Source: Butyriboletus loyo
Taxonomy: Eukaryota > Basidiomycota > Agaricomycetes > Boletales > Boletaceae
Direction of reading: 5' to 3'
Length of the DNA stretch: 64,000 nucleotides
Assembly (NCBI GenBank): GCA_038093515.1
Contig: JBBPSI010000018.1
Coordinates: 176,858 to 240,857, forward strand
A model generated the notes under the pieces. The model saw nothing but the letters and a program-made list of their open reading frames with translations, was not told the origin of the DNA and did no database searches. Below, in pieces: positions 12,782-23,420 of this stretch. How positions within the stretch are numbered: the first letter of the stretch is position 1; every line of letters starts with the position of its first letter. Position numbers and translations under genes: made by a program.

Positions 12782-14108
12782 TGCTGTCGGCCAGGTGCCA
12801 GGGCTAAGTAAAAGGGAGCAGTTGAACAATAATGGAAACCTCAAGCACTTGAAATTCCCACTCGCGGCGCTGGGTGACTTTACGCCATCATACTACAAGT
12901 AACAAACAGTGACCATGCCGACTGAAACCCGGGCGTTTATCTCAAAATACCTGTGCTTAGGTGTCGGCGCAGCAGCTACAGCAACCTATCAACAGGGTAC
13001 CGACCCTGTTGCGCTCAGATTTGTCCATAGTACCTCATTGATACCGCCACATGATGCACATCGAATGAAGCAATAATTACCGTACAACCTCACTCCGCCG
13101 TTTGGTATGAATCACTTATTTTGGTTGCATTTACTAAATAGTAGTCCGACAGCGCTCAGCATTCTTGTAATTGATGTCAGGGAGAGTGTGGGTGCCAATG
13201 AGGTGAATGGTCATTATCAACCGCTCACTGAATCAAGATTCCCGAGCGCTTCAAGGTTCACGAGGCTGCCACCGAGCGAAGGTCGTGCTTACATCGCAAG
13301 GAATCGTGCCAACATCTTGTGAATAAGTTTCGAACCTCGGCCGTTCGTGGATGACCTTGTGTGCACATGATGATCTTTCCCAGGTACATAGGTGTATTGT
13401 GTTGTTTCTCGTCATGCAGATTTGAGCGCCCGGCACCAGCGTCCCCTTCCTGGTTCCAGAGCCACAGCCAGTTATTGTGTCTATCCCCTTCGAGAGGTTG
13501 GTTATTGTTCAACGATGCCGCTCATATTGACAACCACGAGGTAGGCCGCAGCGCTAGAATATCTTACCGAGTCTCTAAATGTCTCGTCGCGGTCTTCCGA
13601 CTGCCTGGGTCTTCCCATGGTGAGTCATTAAATGATTCTCATCAATGATCGATTTCGGCGGCGCCATGTCAGTGGTACGGTGCAGACTTGCCAATCACTA
13701 TAACCAAGTTAGTCCCTGTACGGCCGCACTGCCAGACGACAATAAGCACCCCACCCGTAAGAGTCGCTTTCGGATGGTATGCAAGATGAGAACCCCATTT
13801 TCGAAAGATCAGGAACTTCCTTTGACCGATGGAAATGACACGTGTTGCAATCATTACGGGAGTGCGAAGTCACCAATTGCCAGACCTTCACCGGTTACGT
13901 TCACTCGGTTTGTACTAGAATGTTATCAGCGTTCAGAGATCAGTTTGGTATCTAATTGGCTCCAACTGTTTGCCGGCTGTGGGGGCGACGACCGCTGCCA
14001 AGCATACGGACTTTTACATATTTACATGCCCTTGACTCATGCGCATCTGACTCTCATCATCATGGCCGGAGAAGAACGTCTATTCGTGCAAGAAAAAAGA
14101 AGACACAT
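12782..14108. other. Gene-poor spacer; right part is the flank of duplication copy A
   Basis: No convincing gene in 1.3 kb. From about 13460 rightwards the sequence is patchily similar to 16555-17775, sharing for example GCCAATCACTATAACCAAG at about 13689 and 17099, so it belongs to the duplicated unit. ORFs such as 13258-13512 (-) and 13645-14112 (+) encode nothing recognisable. Confidence 0.55.
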
Positions 14109-15830
14109 TTAGCCAGTTTTTGTCTTGAGATTCCGCCAAAGTGTCGTGAAGAGAACACCCCCAATACCAACCAGCCCTATCTCTAGCCCCACGAAATTTT
14201 CCATTCCAACGGCGACACCCGACCCACCCCAGATAGCTCCAGTTATTCGACCAACGTAATTGGAGTATTGAATCGCCATAGAAGCACGCCTATTCCAGTC
14301 AGAAGGGAGTTGCTTGCTCAACACACTGAGTGTCACAGTCGTGGCGAGATTAAAGCCGAGGGCAACGGGCCACCAACATGCAAATAGCGATCCATACACG
14401 ACCTTACTAGTGGCGAGAAGCGAAATGAAGATCAAAAGCCCACAGAGACCCAGGCCGGTCCCGAAAGCGAGTAGATGTCGATCTTGAATACGACGTGCGA
14501 ACAACATACTCGCAAGGATGAATGGGAATGAAGTGATTCCGCCCAGCGCTATGAAGTTCCCTGCTGCAAAAGGGGACCAGTTGAGGGTAGAAGATGCAGC
14601 GCCGAAGACAGGGAGGTTTGCCTCCCAGGAGCCGAGGATAAAGAAGCATAACATGGAAAACCAACACATGCAGGCAATGACGCCCCACTGTGGGCGTGTG
14701 ATGTGAGATAAGTGGGTTGTGAGCGATTCTTCTAGTGATGGGGAGCGGGTAGTCGGAGCAGAAGGTGGAAGCAGCACTGAGTCTCCGGTTTTGCCCCTTT
14801 CTTCGACAGAAGGTGTGAGAGTTACTATTTCGTGAAGCTCCAAGCTCATTTCCGTCGTCGTGGGCACGTCTTCGAAATATCTGGCTATAATCAACCAGAA
14901 GACTGCATAACAGCAAGCCATAATCCAACCAGGACTGGTGTATCCGTTGAAGGTCGCGCTTCTGAATCCAACCTTGTACAATAAACCGCCGAGGAACGGA
15001 CCGAGGGTCATTCCTACGGCTTGTCCGATCACTAACCAACTGCAAAGTGTCGTCCGACGGCGAATTCCGACGATTGAAGGATCCGTGCAGTATCGTTTGC
15101 AGTACATGAGATTCGAGAACGAGATACCGGTCAAGCACCGTCCGATGAGGATCAAGTACAGGAAATTGGCACGATATGCGATTGCATATGCGACGTTTCC
15201 TAGGATGCCCGCGAAGCATCCTATATGCAATGCTGCGGCGTATCGTCCTACATATGGATCAACGTTAACATTGGATTTCGGCTACAAAGGTGGACGTGGT
15301 CTACCTTTGTCATATCTCGTCATTGGAATGAGTGCGATGCCACTAAATAAGGACGGTATGCCGATGACAACACCAGAGAAGGTTGCATTTCCGCCCAAGT
15401 ATTCCGCATATTTACTCGAGGAAGAGATCAGGATGAAGAAGGAGAGCTTTCACCAGAAAATGCGTCACGCCATGGGGTCGCATACTAGCAGGGTATGACT
15501 GCGTACCTGCAGCAACATGTTGTAGGTAATTATGAGGACCAGGGAAGTCATCTTGGGGAGCTTGAACTCTTCACCCCGTTCGTTGGAGTTACCAGGAGCA
15601 TTGCTCCTGAACAAATCAGCACGCACAAGAGGCTGTCGCAACATATCCTGGTGAAACTAAGGCTGTAGCCTGAATACGGATGTTTTGACCAAGTAAGGTC
15701 AACGTTGAGACTCACCTTAAGAAGACGAAGAGGTACAAACAACACGCCGAGTTCTTCGGAACATGTATCCATGATATGCTTCCAAGCACCCACGACAGGT
15801 CGACAAGATACCCATTTGGTTGTGGCTGTC
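13460..15830. repeat. Tandem duplication, copy A (MFS gene plus 3' flank)
   Basis: Direct repeat partner of about 16555-19530. The coding core (14109-15230 against 17776-18894) aligns almost without gaps. Introns and the 3' flank are alignable but much more diverged, with indels. Boundaries were judged by eye and may be off by a hundred bases or more. Confidence 0.8.
14109..15830 (-). CDS. MFS transporter, copy A
   Basis: Major facilitator superfamily protein of the fungal type that lacks SPX domains (MFSD8/Ycr023c-like in overall look). The main exon (about 15230 down to 14109, 373 codons) holds most of the membrane segments, a hydrophilic central loop around SLEESLTTHLSHITRPQWGV, and the motif GRCLTGISFSNLMYCKRYCT. 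Upstream exons supply LPKMTSLVLIITYNMLLQ, then LSFFILISSSSKYAEYLGG to MTRYDK, and a membrane segment ending CCLYLFVFLK. Introns line up with those of copy B. Copy A has no obvious match to the N-terminal hydrophilic exon seen in copy B, so its true start is unresolved and it may be N-terminally shortened. Substrate unknown. Confidence 0.8.
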
Positions 15831-16554
15831 AGGGAGCAAATGTTTCAACCAATGTTTGAAGAGCCACTGCTGTAGGTCTATGGCAAGGCACAGAATCATC
15901 ATGAAACGCCTGCGGCAAGGGGTCAGTGACGACTCCGAGCTGTCCGGCCAACAAAAAAAGGGTCGCGGTTTTGATGGGCCTGTGAGGTTGAGCTGAGCTT
16001 TTGACTCGGCTGAGGATACAAAGCATTCCGGGTTGCCATTTCACGCGATAGCGGTTCACAAAAGCGTGAATTTCCAGCAAAAAACTACAACAAATGATCT
16101 TAATGATAGTTGTCTCTTTCACCTCGTCACCCAGTTGGTTCAATTCTATCTATGACGCTGCCACATTAATGAAACAATATTGAGATGGCATCACTCCACA
16201 CGTTGGCATGGTTTTCTTGAACCTTCGATGGCGATTAATAGTAACCCAAAAACACCCAGTATTTGAATTGGTTGTAGGCTGTTGTGGGTGGCAGCAAGGT
16301 GAATGATCCGTAAGTTATAAAACTCAGTGGTCAGTGCCACACTGCCTTCAAGTTGTGGATCAAGGGACTAGGCGCTTTGAACTTCGTGGACCCACCAATG
16401 AGCAAATGCCACTCGTATCGTAGGGACTCATCCCGTCATCGTGCTATCAAATGAATTCCGATCCAAGATTGTACGAGAGACGATATGTTTCTCAGAACAG
16501 TCGTGGATCGGTATATGTAGATCAACAACGCTCGCTACCAGTGTCCCTTTTCCG
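15831..16554. other. Spacer between the duplicated units
   Basis: Upstream region of MFS copy A, presumably with its promoter and first exon. ORF 15829-16143 (-) could in part be a first exon but nothing in it is recognisable. Nothing else is supported. Confidence 0.4.
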
Positions 16555-19530
16555 ATTTCAGAGACGCAGTCATTTACTGTGTCGCTCCCTACTCAAGAGG
16601 TTGATCATCAATGATAATATCAACTGCCACGAAGTGAGCACGAGGCAAGTAAGGATGTTGCACTGAGTCCTCAGGTGTCTCCTCGTTACAGTTCTCCGAC
16701 TACTAGGATCGTGCATCAGATTCCCATGGTCCATTGAATGATCCTTCAACCGAGTGTTTCTATTGGACTCAACTCCCGGCGCTTCATTGGCTTAAGTATG
16801 CCTGTCAAGTACCACACCTTGCCTCGAGCGACTCGGACGTGGGCTACCGCATCTTACGCATCCTTGTTCAATTCGTACTAGACCCATCCCGACAGCAGTG
16901 GGACGAGGTCGCCAAGCTGATGAAGGATCTAAAATGTATTCCCACCAATATGGGACGGGAGTTACCAGCCAATTCATACTTCGACGAGGACCAACCTCGC
17001 TGCAACACATATTCCTTTCCGCATTAACTCCATCCACAAATTTTGTTCTTCAAGACTCGTACGTCTGAGCGCCTATCAATGGCGTCATGTTGACAGTGCC
17101 AATCACTATAACCAAGTTAGTCACAGTATGTTGATAGGTTTCAATGTTTGGTAGAGGCAGTACAATATCTCATGGGGTTTTCCGTGATTACTTTGAAATG
17201 ACACATCCACGTCCGATAAGAAACTTATTTTTGAAAGGATCTGTGTCGTGCCCTTTCTGATCAGAAACCTCCATCGACGAAACGGTATATAGTGAAAGAG
17301 TACACGTTTTTTGATGGATTTCGCATGCATAGCGTTATCACAGATTCCTAAATTATCCGCACAGTTTGATGAATTCACCCCTGGAACCTGGGGCCCAAGG
17401 GACCATAGACACCAGACACACGGCGCCGACTACGTTCGAATCCACTCGGTTCATGCTCTAAATGTTGTCAGCTTTCAACGTCCAAACCTTCATATACATA
17501 TACAGCTCAGATTCCTTGCTTGCTTTAGACGACGACCGTTGCAGGACGTTCGGACTTTTACGTCCTCGGAGTACCACAACTCACCCTAACCGCATGTAGT
17601 TAACCTTGGTTCCCTTTCATCAATCTCCGCTTTACTTGCGCAAACAGCTGAGAACAATGGAGAGTAACCCGATGGAAGCGTATATATTGCCGCACCGACG
17701 GGAGCACACAGGGTGGGGGTTGAAAAGCTGCCTGGTGCGGAGAAAAACATCTATCTGTACAAAGAAAATATTCATCTAGCCAGTTTTCGTCTTGAGATTC
17801 CGCCAAAGCGCCGTGAAGAGAACCCCCCCAATACCAACCAGCCCTATCTCTAGCCCCACGAAATTTTCCATTCCAACGGCGACACCCGACCCACCCCAGA
17901 TAGCTCCAGTTATTCGACCAACGTAATTGGAGTATTGAATCGCCATAGAAGCACGCCTATTCCAGTCAGAAGGGAGTTGCTTGCTCAACACACTGAGTGT
18001 CACAGTCGTGGCGAGATTAAAGCCGAGGGCAACGGGCCACCAACATGCAAATAGCGATCCATACACGACCTTACTAGTGGCGAGAAGCGAAATGAAGATC
18101 AAAAGCCCACAGAGACCCAGGCCGGTCCCGAAAGCGAGTAGATGTCGATCTTGAATACGACGTGCGAACAGCATACTCGCAAGAATGAATGGGAATGAAG
18201 TGATTCCGCCCAGCGCTATGAAGTTCCCTGCTGCAAAGGGGGACCAGTTGAGGGTAGAAGTTGCAGTGCCGAAGACAGGGAGGTTTGCCTCCCAGGAGCC
18301 GAGGATAAAGAAGCATAACATGGAAAACCAACACATGCAGGCAATGACGCTCCACTGCGGGCGTGTGATATGAGATAAGTGGGTTGTGAGCGATTCTTCT
18401 AGTGATGGGGGGTGGGTACTCTGAGCAGAAGGTGGAAGCAGCACTGAGTCTCCGATTTTGCTCTTTTCTTCGATGGAAGGGGCAGGCGCTGTTATTTCGC
18501 GAAGCTCCAAGTTCGTCTCCGTCGTGGGTACGTCTTCGAAATATCTGGCTACAATCAACCAGAAGACTGCATAACAGCAAGCCATAATCCAACCAGGACT
18601 GGTGTATCCGTTGAAGGTCGCGCTGCTGAATCCAACCTTGTACAATAAACCGCCGAGGAACGGACCGAGGGTCATTCCTACAGCTTGTCCAATCACTAAC
18701 CAGCCAGAAAGCATCGTCCGACGGCGAATTCCGACGATTGAAGGATCCGTGCAGTACCGTTTGCAGTACATGAAACCCGAGAGTGAGACACCGGTCAAGC
18801 ATCGTCCGATGAGGATCAAGTACAGGAAATTGGCGCGATATGCGATTGCATATGTGACCTGCCCTAGGATGCCCGCAAAGCATCCTATATGCAATGCCGT
18901 GGCATATTTTCCTATAGACGGATCAACGTTAACATTAAACTCTGGCTCCGAAATGAAGGCGGATGCAGTCTACCTCTGTCATATCTCGTCATTGGAATGA
19001 GTGCTATACCACTAAACAAGGTGGGTATACCGATGACAACACCAGAGAAGGTTGCATTTCCGCCCAAGTATTCCGCATACTTGCTTGAGGAAGGAATAAG
19101 AATGAAGAAGGCGAGCTTTCGCCGGCAAGGTGTTACACCATGGAGCCATGTACTAATATGGCGTAATTGCGTACCTGCATAATTATGTTGTAGGTGATCA
19201 TGATGACCAGGGAAGTCATCTTGGGGAGCTTGAACTCTTCTTCGCTCAGCTCGTTGGAGTCCCCAGGAGCATCCGGGCTGAACAAGCCAGCACGCACAAG
19301 AAGCTGTCGCAACATATCCTAGTGCAGCTAAAACTGTAAAAAACAACGCTTCTCTGATCAATCTGAACATGAATATCTTGCCAACCAACAGAGTTGGAAC
19401 TCACCTCGAAGAAGACGAAGAGATACAAACAACCCGAGGCTCCCGAACCGGTATCGTACGATTCTTTCAAGACAGCAGCAAGCTCCCACGACGAGTCGGA
19501 AAGATTCCCATTCGAAAGTGAGTCTCGTGA
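16555..19530. repeat. Tandem duplication, copy B
   Basis: Same orientation as copy A, offset 3667 bp at the MFS stop codon. The 3' flank is longer than in copy A, mainly because of about 310 extra bases near 16750-17060 that carry the sacsin-like fragment, plus further extra sequence at about 17130-17370. Confidence 0.8.
16734..17027 (+). pseudogene. Fragment of a sacsin/NOV-like (HATPase) protein
   Basis: A 97-codon ORF contains YRILRILVQFVLDPSRQQWD followed by KDLKCIPTNMGRELPANSYF. The pattern Cys-Ile-Pro-Thr, Gly, Pro, then Ser-Tyr-Phe is what I recall from large fungal proteins with a sacsin-type N-terminal ATPase domain, which are thousands of residues long. Here only about 65 matching residues remain, with no extension on either side, so it is a relic rather than a working gene. 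It sits in sequence present in copy B of the duplication but absent from copy A. The assignment rests on motif memory only. Confidence 0.4.
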
Positions 19531-19590
19531 AGCTGGGTCGGTTTCGGCCTCCCGTCGGTATGACCCATGATCATCGCTTACGTCGATGCG
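17776..19590 (-). CDS. MFS transporter, copy B
   Basis: Paralogue of copy A with the same exon plan. Main exon 18894 to 17776 (372 codons). Upstream exons carry LPKMTSLVIMITYNIIMQ, then LAFFILIPSSSKYAEYLGG, MTRYDR and a segment ending SGCLYLFVFFE. A further N-terminal exon begins after a plausible splice acceptor at 19591-19592 and reads RIDVSDDHGSYRREAETDPA followed by SRDSLSNGNLSDSSWEL, a typical hydrophilic cytosolic tail. The initiating exon upstream (probably within 19600-19840) was not identified with confidence. The central loop differs from copy A at many residues, while the C-terminal third is almost identical. Likely functional; substrate unknown. Confidence 0.82.
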
Positions 19591-19831
19591 CTAGAATTTT
19601 CTGTCAAGATTTTGAGGCACAGTACTTGACGTGCGTACTATGTATGGCCTGAGTGACTTGCCCCGATGAGTCAAGCAAAAAGTTCCATGGCTTGAGAAGA
19701 AAGGTGATCAGAAATTGTCTTTTAGTCGACACGCCGAGCAGACGGCGGGATTTGCACGGCGGACGAGTACGTAGTACCACTTGCTGGAGTTCGCGTGAGG
19801 CGATGGTCATTGTAGGAACAGTTTCCAACAT

Positions 19832-21795
19832 GTCATTTTAGTTTGCACTGAACTCATTCGGTACTAGGTACATGATACTGCTGAACACGAACATCGACTC
19901 GAACCGCCGTCAAAGTTGGTGTGCACAACAAGATACTTACATCGTGCCGATACGATTATCTGAACATCTACAAGTCCAGTTCCGCTGAAAAAGGTGAGCC
20001 CCAATTTAGTCCACCGAATGATAAGACCGACCTGAGCATTGGAATATTTGGGCCAACGCCATTGGACCTTCCCTCAACATAACTTCATGCTTTGCACGCA
20101 TAAAGTGGGCGGAGCCGCCTACATCAGACGTCGTCTGCAGGGGCCCCACTACTCTCGGAGGAGACCCGAATCCACTACATGGTGGCTAGCGTGCAATATG
20201 CAAATTGTTGCGCGAACAGGCAAGGCAGGCAGGAAAGAACACAACCAAAGTCTAACTCATTTGTCCGCTGCTATCGATGTTGTAGTTGTTATTGGTACAA
20301 CCAGTGAACCACAAGCAAGTTGAGCGGGGTCGTCCGTATCCTCCACGCATGGAACAACGCCGAGTGCAGTGTCGACTTGCTTGAGACTGAGATAGGTACA
20401 AGTAGTCAAGCAAGCACAAAATCAACAACATGCCGTGGGAGATAGTAAATTTGCTAGATCGGTTCTGCCATTCATGATGGAGAATGCATTACAAGGAGAG
20501 ATGGAAGCATACCTGATACGCAATGGAAACGACGGAATGGCTTCCGTTGCGAGAATCCTGATCTCGATCAACCTCAGAACGGCGGTATGAAGAAAATAGT
20601 GCCCCTTGTCTTAGCAGTAACCTCCTGCATTGCGCCGCGCGTTGTGCTCTGCAGGTGTGCCACAACTGAACTACATTTGGACTCGCCGCCGAGTGAGCTA
20701 TCATATGTCAGTAACGAGCTCCAGGCTGCGGCTGGAGTGGAAATGCAGCATCGGAACGATCCGAGACGAAATGGAGGGACACACAAGATCCGGCCCCCAT
20801 TCTGCCACGCCTCCACCCTCGACACGACGTATTCGGCTCTCCTCAGAGGCGTTTTCTATGCCTGTCATACAACCAGCGGTGTCCCCGACGGCGGCGGCAT
20901 GGTCGTATTCCTGAGACGGGAAAAGTTGGGTGGGTATCCCAAAACATACTACCTGGAAGACAAATTATTGATTCCGAATCTGTAGAGTAGCTTTGAACAT
21001 GCATCTCCGACTGAAACTGCCCGTTGAAAGTGAGAGTAAGGGGCGTTAGAGTCATAACGCCGACTACGGTTTGTGGATAGACGCCGCGGTGACTCCTATG
21101 ATCTCAATACATCCTTGACGTAAGGCATACATGAGGCACTTGGGTCACCGACCAGAATGGAAGGCTTGGGTCAAGGTGAGTGCCTTCTCCGTGTTTGGTC
21201 GTTCACATAAGGAACGCCGGCATGGCGTGCAGAGCGGAGATTCTGTGTTCGTCATTCAAATGCTCGTGGATCCCGCGCGGTCATGGTCCCATTACCCCTG
21301 ATCTTTGATTCGCCACCCGGTCTCCAGGCGCTTGCTGTGGCAGCTATGGAGTCTGATCAGCGCCAAATGTAACGCAGGGCTTCGTTTTTATGGTAGGCGC
21401 CAGCATCAATGAAGTAGGGCTTGGTGATCGAAATAGTCCCAATGAGGACGTCCGGAAGCAAAACAACACGCATCTTGTTTCCACTTCCTAGCGTGCTTAA
21501 TACAGTTTTCGGGGATGCTGAAGGGAGATGACGGCATAGTGCGGAGCCTAGAGTGATCAAAGCGGTTGCGATATTGAGGCATGTATTTGCATTCAGTGGG
21601 CGCCAAACAGTGGGAATTTCTCGCTATGAATTCAAGAATCTCGGCGTCGCCTTGAGGTTCACTGCCTTATGCATGCATGTTGGCGCCAGAACGTTCTATG
21701 CAGAAGTCAGCCATCGCACGAACCATATATAAAGATGGATGCAAAATTGATCAAAGCCAGCACTTCTACCACCCATATAACAGGATAACTCACCA
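19832..21795. other. 1.96-kb stretch without a recognisable gene
   Basis: Several ORFs of 60-132 codons overlap on both strands here. None shows a known domain or a run of exons joined by good splice sites. The longest (20587-20985, +) starts with a hydrophobic leader-like segment and is discussed as a weak candidate. No terminal repeats or transposase remnants were recognised. Confidence 0.5.
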
Positions 21796-22490
21796 ATGGT
21801 ACCTCTGTCCACCTCCGACCTCAATAATCCGAATACCTTCCCTACATTCTTCAATCTACCCCTCGAGTTCGATATAAATGACGCGTACTTCTCGTCTGCA
21901 AAACCGGGAAAGCACTGGTGTTTTCTCGGCAGGGTGCTCAGTAGTGGTGTTCTGGTGCGCCTCATGCTGCAGGTAGAGGACAGGAGAGGGCACGAAATCC
22001 TGGTTGCATTCCACACCGACGATCGTGGCGCCACGTTCCAGGCACTCTGTACTCCTGGGAGTACCATCGCGGTGCTTTATGCCACACAACACACTTTTGC
22101 GTTTAGCCCGCCCGGTTTAAGACTGGAAGAAAATGCACGTATAAAGGTGTTCCCTTACACACTAGAAGTTATGCTCAAAACAAGCAAGGCGATTTTCGAG
22201 AGGGACAGAGCTGCGAAGTGTGAGGTTTGTGGGAGAGCGGATGCGAACATAAAGAAATGCGCACGATGCAAGACTGCGTGGTATTGTTCCAAGGCAAGTC
22301 TATCCAGATTTGATAGCCAACTACAAGGGTGACAATATTGCTTCAGACATGCCAGACAAGCGGATGGGCGATGCATAAGGACGAGTGCGTCGTTTTCCGG
22401 GACGTACAGTGGTTTGCAACCAGGGACTGGGAGACCTGCATCAGTACCCACAAATTTCCAGTTGAACGGCGTGCACTGGCGTATCATTGA
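21796..22490 (+). CDS. MYND zinc-finger protein
   Basis: A first exon of about 166 codons starts at 21796 (MVPLSTSDLNNPNTFPTFFN) and contains an unrecognised N-terminal region. A C-terminal MYND finger is split by an intron: CEVCGRADANIKKCARC and WYCSK before it, TCQTSGWAMHKDEC after it. Together these supply the Cys/His ligands expected of MYND. The intron at 22294-22346 (53 nt) has a GC donor in the strong context AAG/GCAAGT and an AG acceptor; using it restores the finger, while a GT donor four bases downstream breaks it. A stop at 22488-22490 gives about 213 residues. Many agaricomycetes have families of such proteins with unknown roles; MYND fingers bind proline-rich peptides. It converges on pfd1. 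Confidence 0.8.
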
Positions 22491-22663
22491 TTACAGCCCA
22501 GCTGTCTTGCGGTGCATACAGCAGCTATATATGATTTCTCCTGTAATGGTTCATTGTGGAGAAATGAGACCACGCACCGTAGGTCATCTGTATGATCTAT
22601 ATGCTCAATCGAGGCATAAATCTCCCGGTCAATGCGACTTAATTCGTGTAGAAGCACTTTCTC

Positions 22664-23274
22664 TCAAGCAAATATATGATTTAAACGAACTACTATTGTT
22701 TTGGACAATGGTGGAACTGTCAGGGATGTTTTGGTTAGCCACCAACGACGTAGGTCATGTAAGGCACCTACGATGTCACGTAGCTGAGCTTGGGCATCAT
22801 TGAACTGCTTCTCGAGAAACTTTGACTAAGAGACAGAGTGCATGTTAGCCGATGGATCAGCACAGAACGCACGAAGTAACCTTCTTGTTCAGGTTGTTGA
22901 TATCGTCCGTCAATTCTTTCTCCTGTCCCTTCAATTCTTGTTCCATGGCTTTCTGGGGTACCATCATGAACCTGGGCAACTAGTTATTCATCGTCCTGGT
23001 TCCTGAATGAAGACAACTGACATCTTTCCTACGCCTTTGTACAAATGAACATCTCCTTCGATGGTTGCTATTTCACCAATTGTCAACTGGACGATTCGAC
23101 GTTCACGCTCCTTGGTAGCACATTGTTGCTTCGCCAAGTTCAGGGCACGCTGTGATTGGACTGCGGTTTGTTGAATTTGGACTAGGATCTTCGGTGACGA
23201 GTAAGCATGAAGTTGGGCGGGGATACACAGAGGAATTCCACCTTTCTTAGTGTTTCGTCGGACAATGCAGACAT
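22664..23274 (-). CDS. pfd1: Prefoldin subunit 1
   Basis: Beta-type subunit of the hexameric prefoldin chaperone that hands actin and tubulin to CCT. The start at 23274 gives MSALSDETLRK. A 5' intron then leads into LVQIQQTAVQSQRALNLAKQ and TIGEIATIEGDVHLYKGVGK. The next exon reads MVPQKAMEQELKGQEKELTD and the last coiled-coil exon KFLEKQFNDAQAQLRD. The order, the two long helices around a YKGVGKMF turn and the size (about 120-140 residues) match Pfd1. The 3' end is less certain: reading on from LRDIV gives a stop at 22664-22666, but another short intron could move it. It is divergent from snu114. Confidence 0.87.
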
Positions 23275-23420
23275 GGCGAACGATAGTCCAAGGCCTGATT
23301 ACGATCGGATGGTCATTGATAAAAGCTAGTAGGATTAGCAAAGTGCCTAATAACCGGAGTTCGAAATTCATTCTTTTCCACTGCTACTTGCTACGATCAC
23401 GACGCTTTCAGTGCTCTACC
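23275..23420. promoter_or_regulatory. Bidirectional promoter of pfd1 and snu114
   Basis: Only 146 bp separate the two start codons, so both transcripts must start inside it or within each other's 5' region. No clear TATA box was seen. Confidence 0.45.

Noticed and set aside
14938..15498. 186-codon plus-strand ORF, partly matched at 18602-19000 in copy B
   Set aside because: Present in both copies only because it mirrors the conserved MFS coding strand.
19832..21795. Transposable element
   Set aside because: No terminal repeats, target-site duplications or transposase/reverse-transcriptase motifs found by eye.
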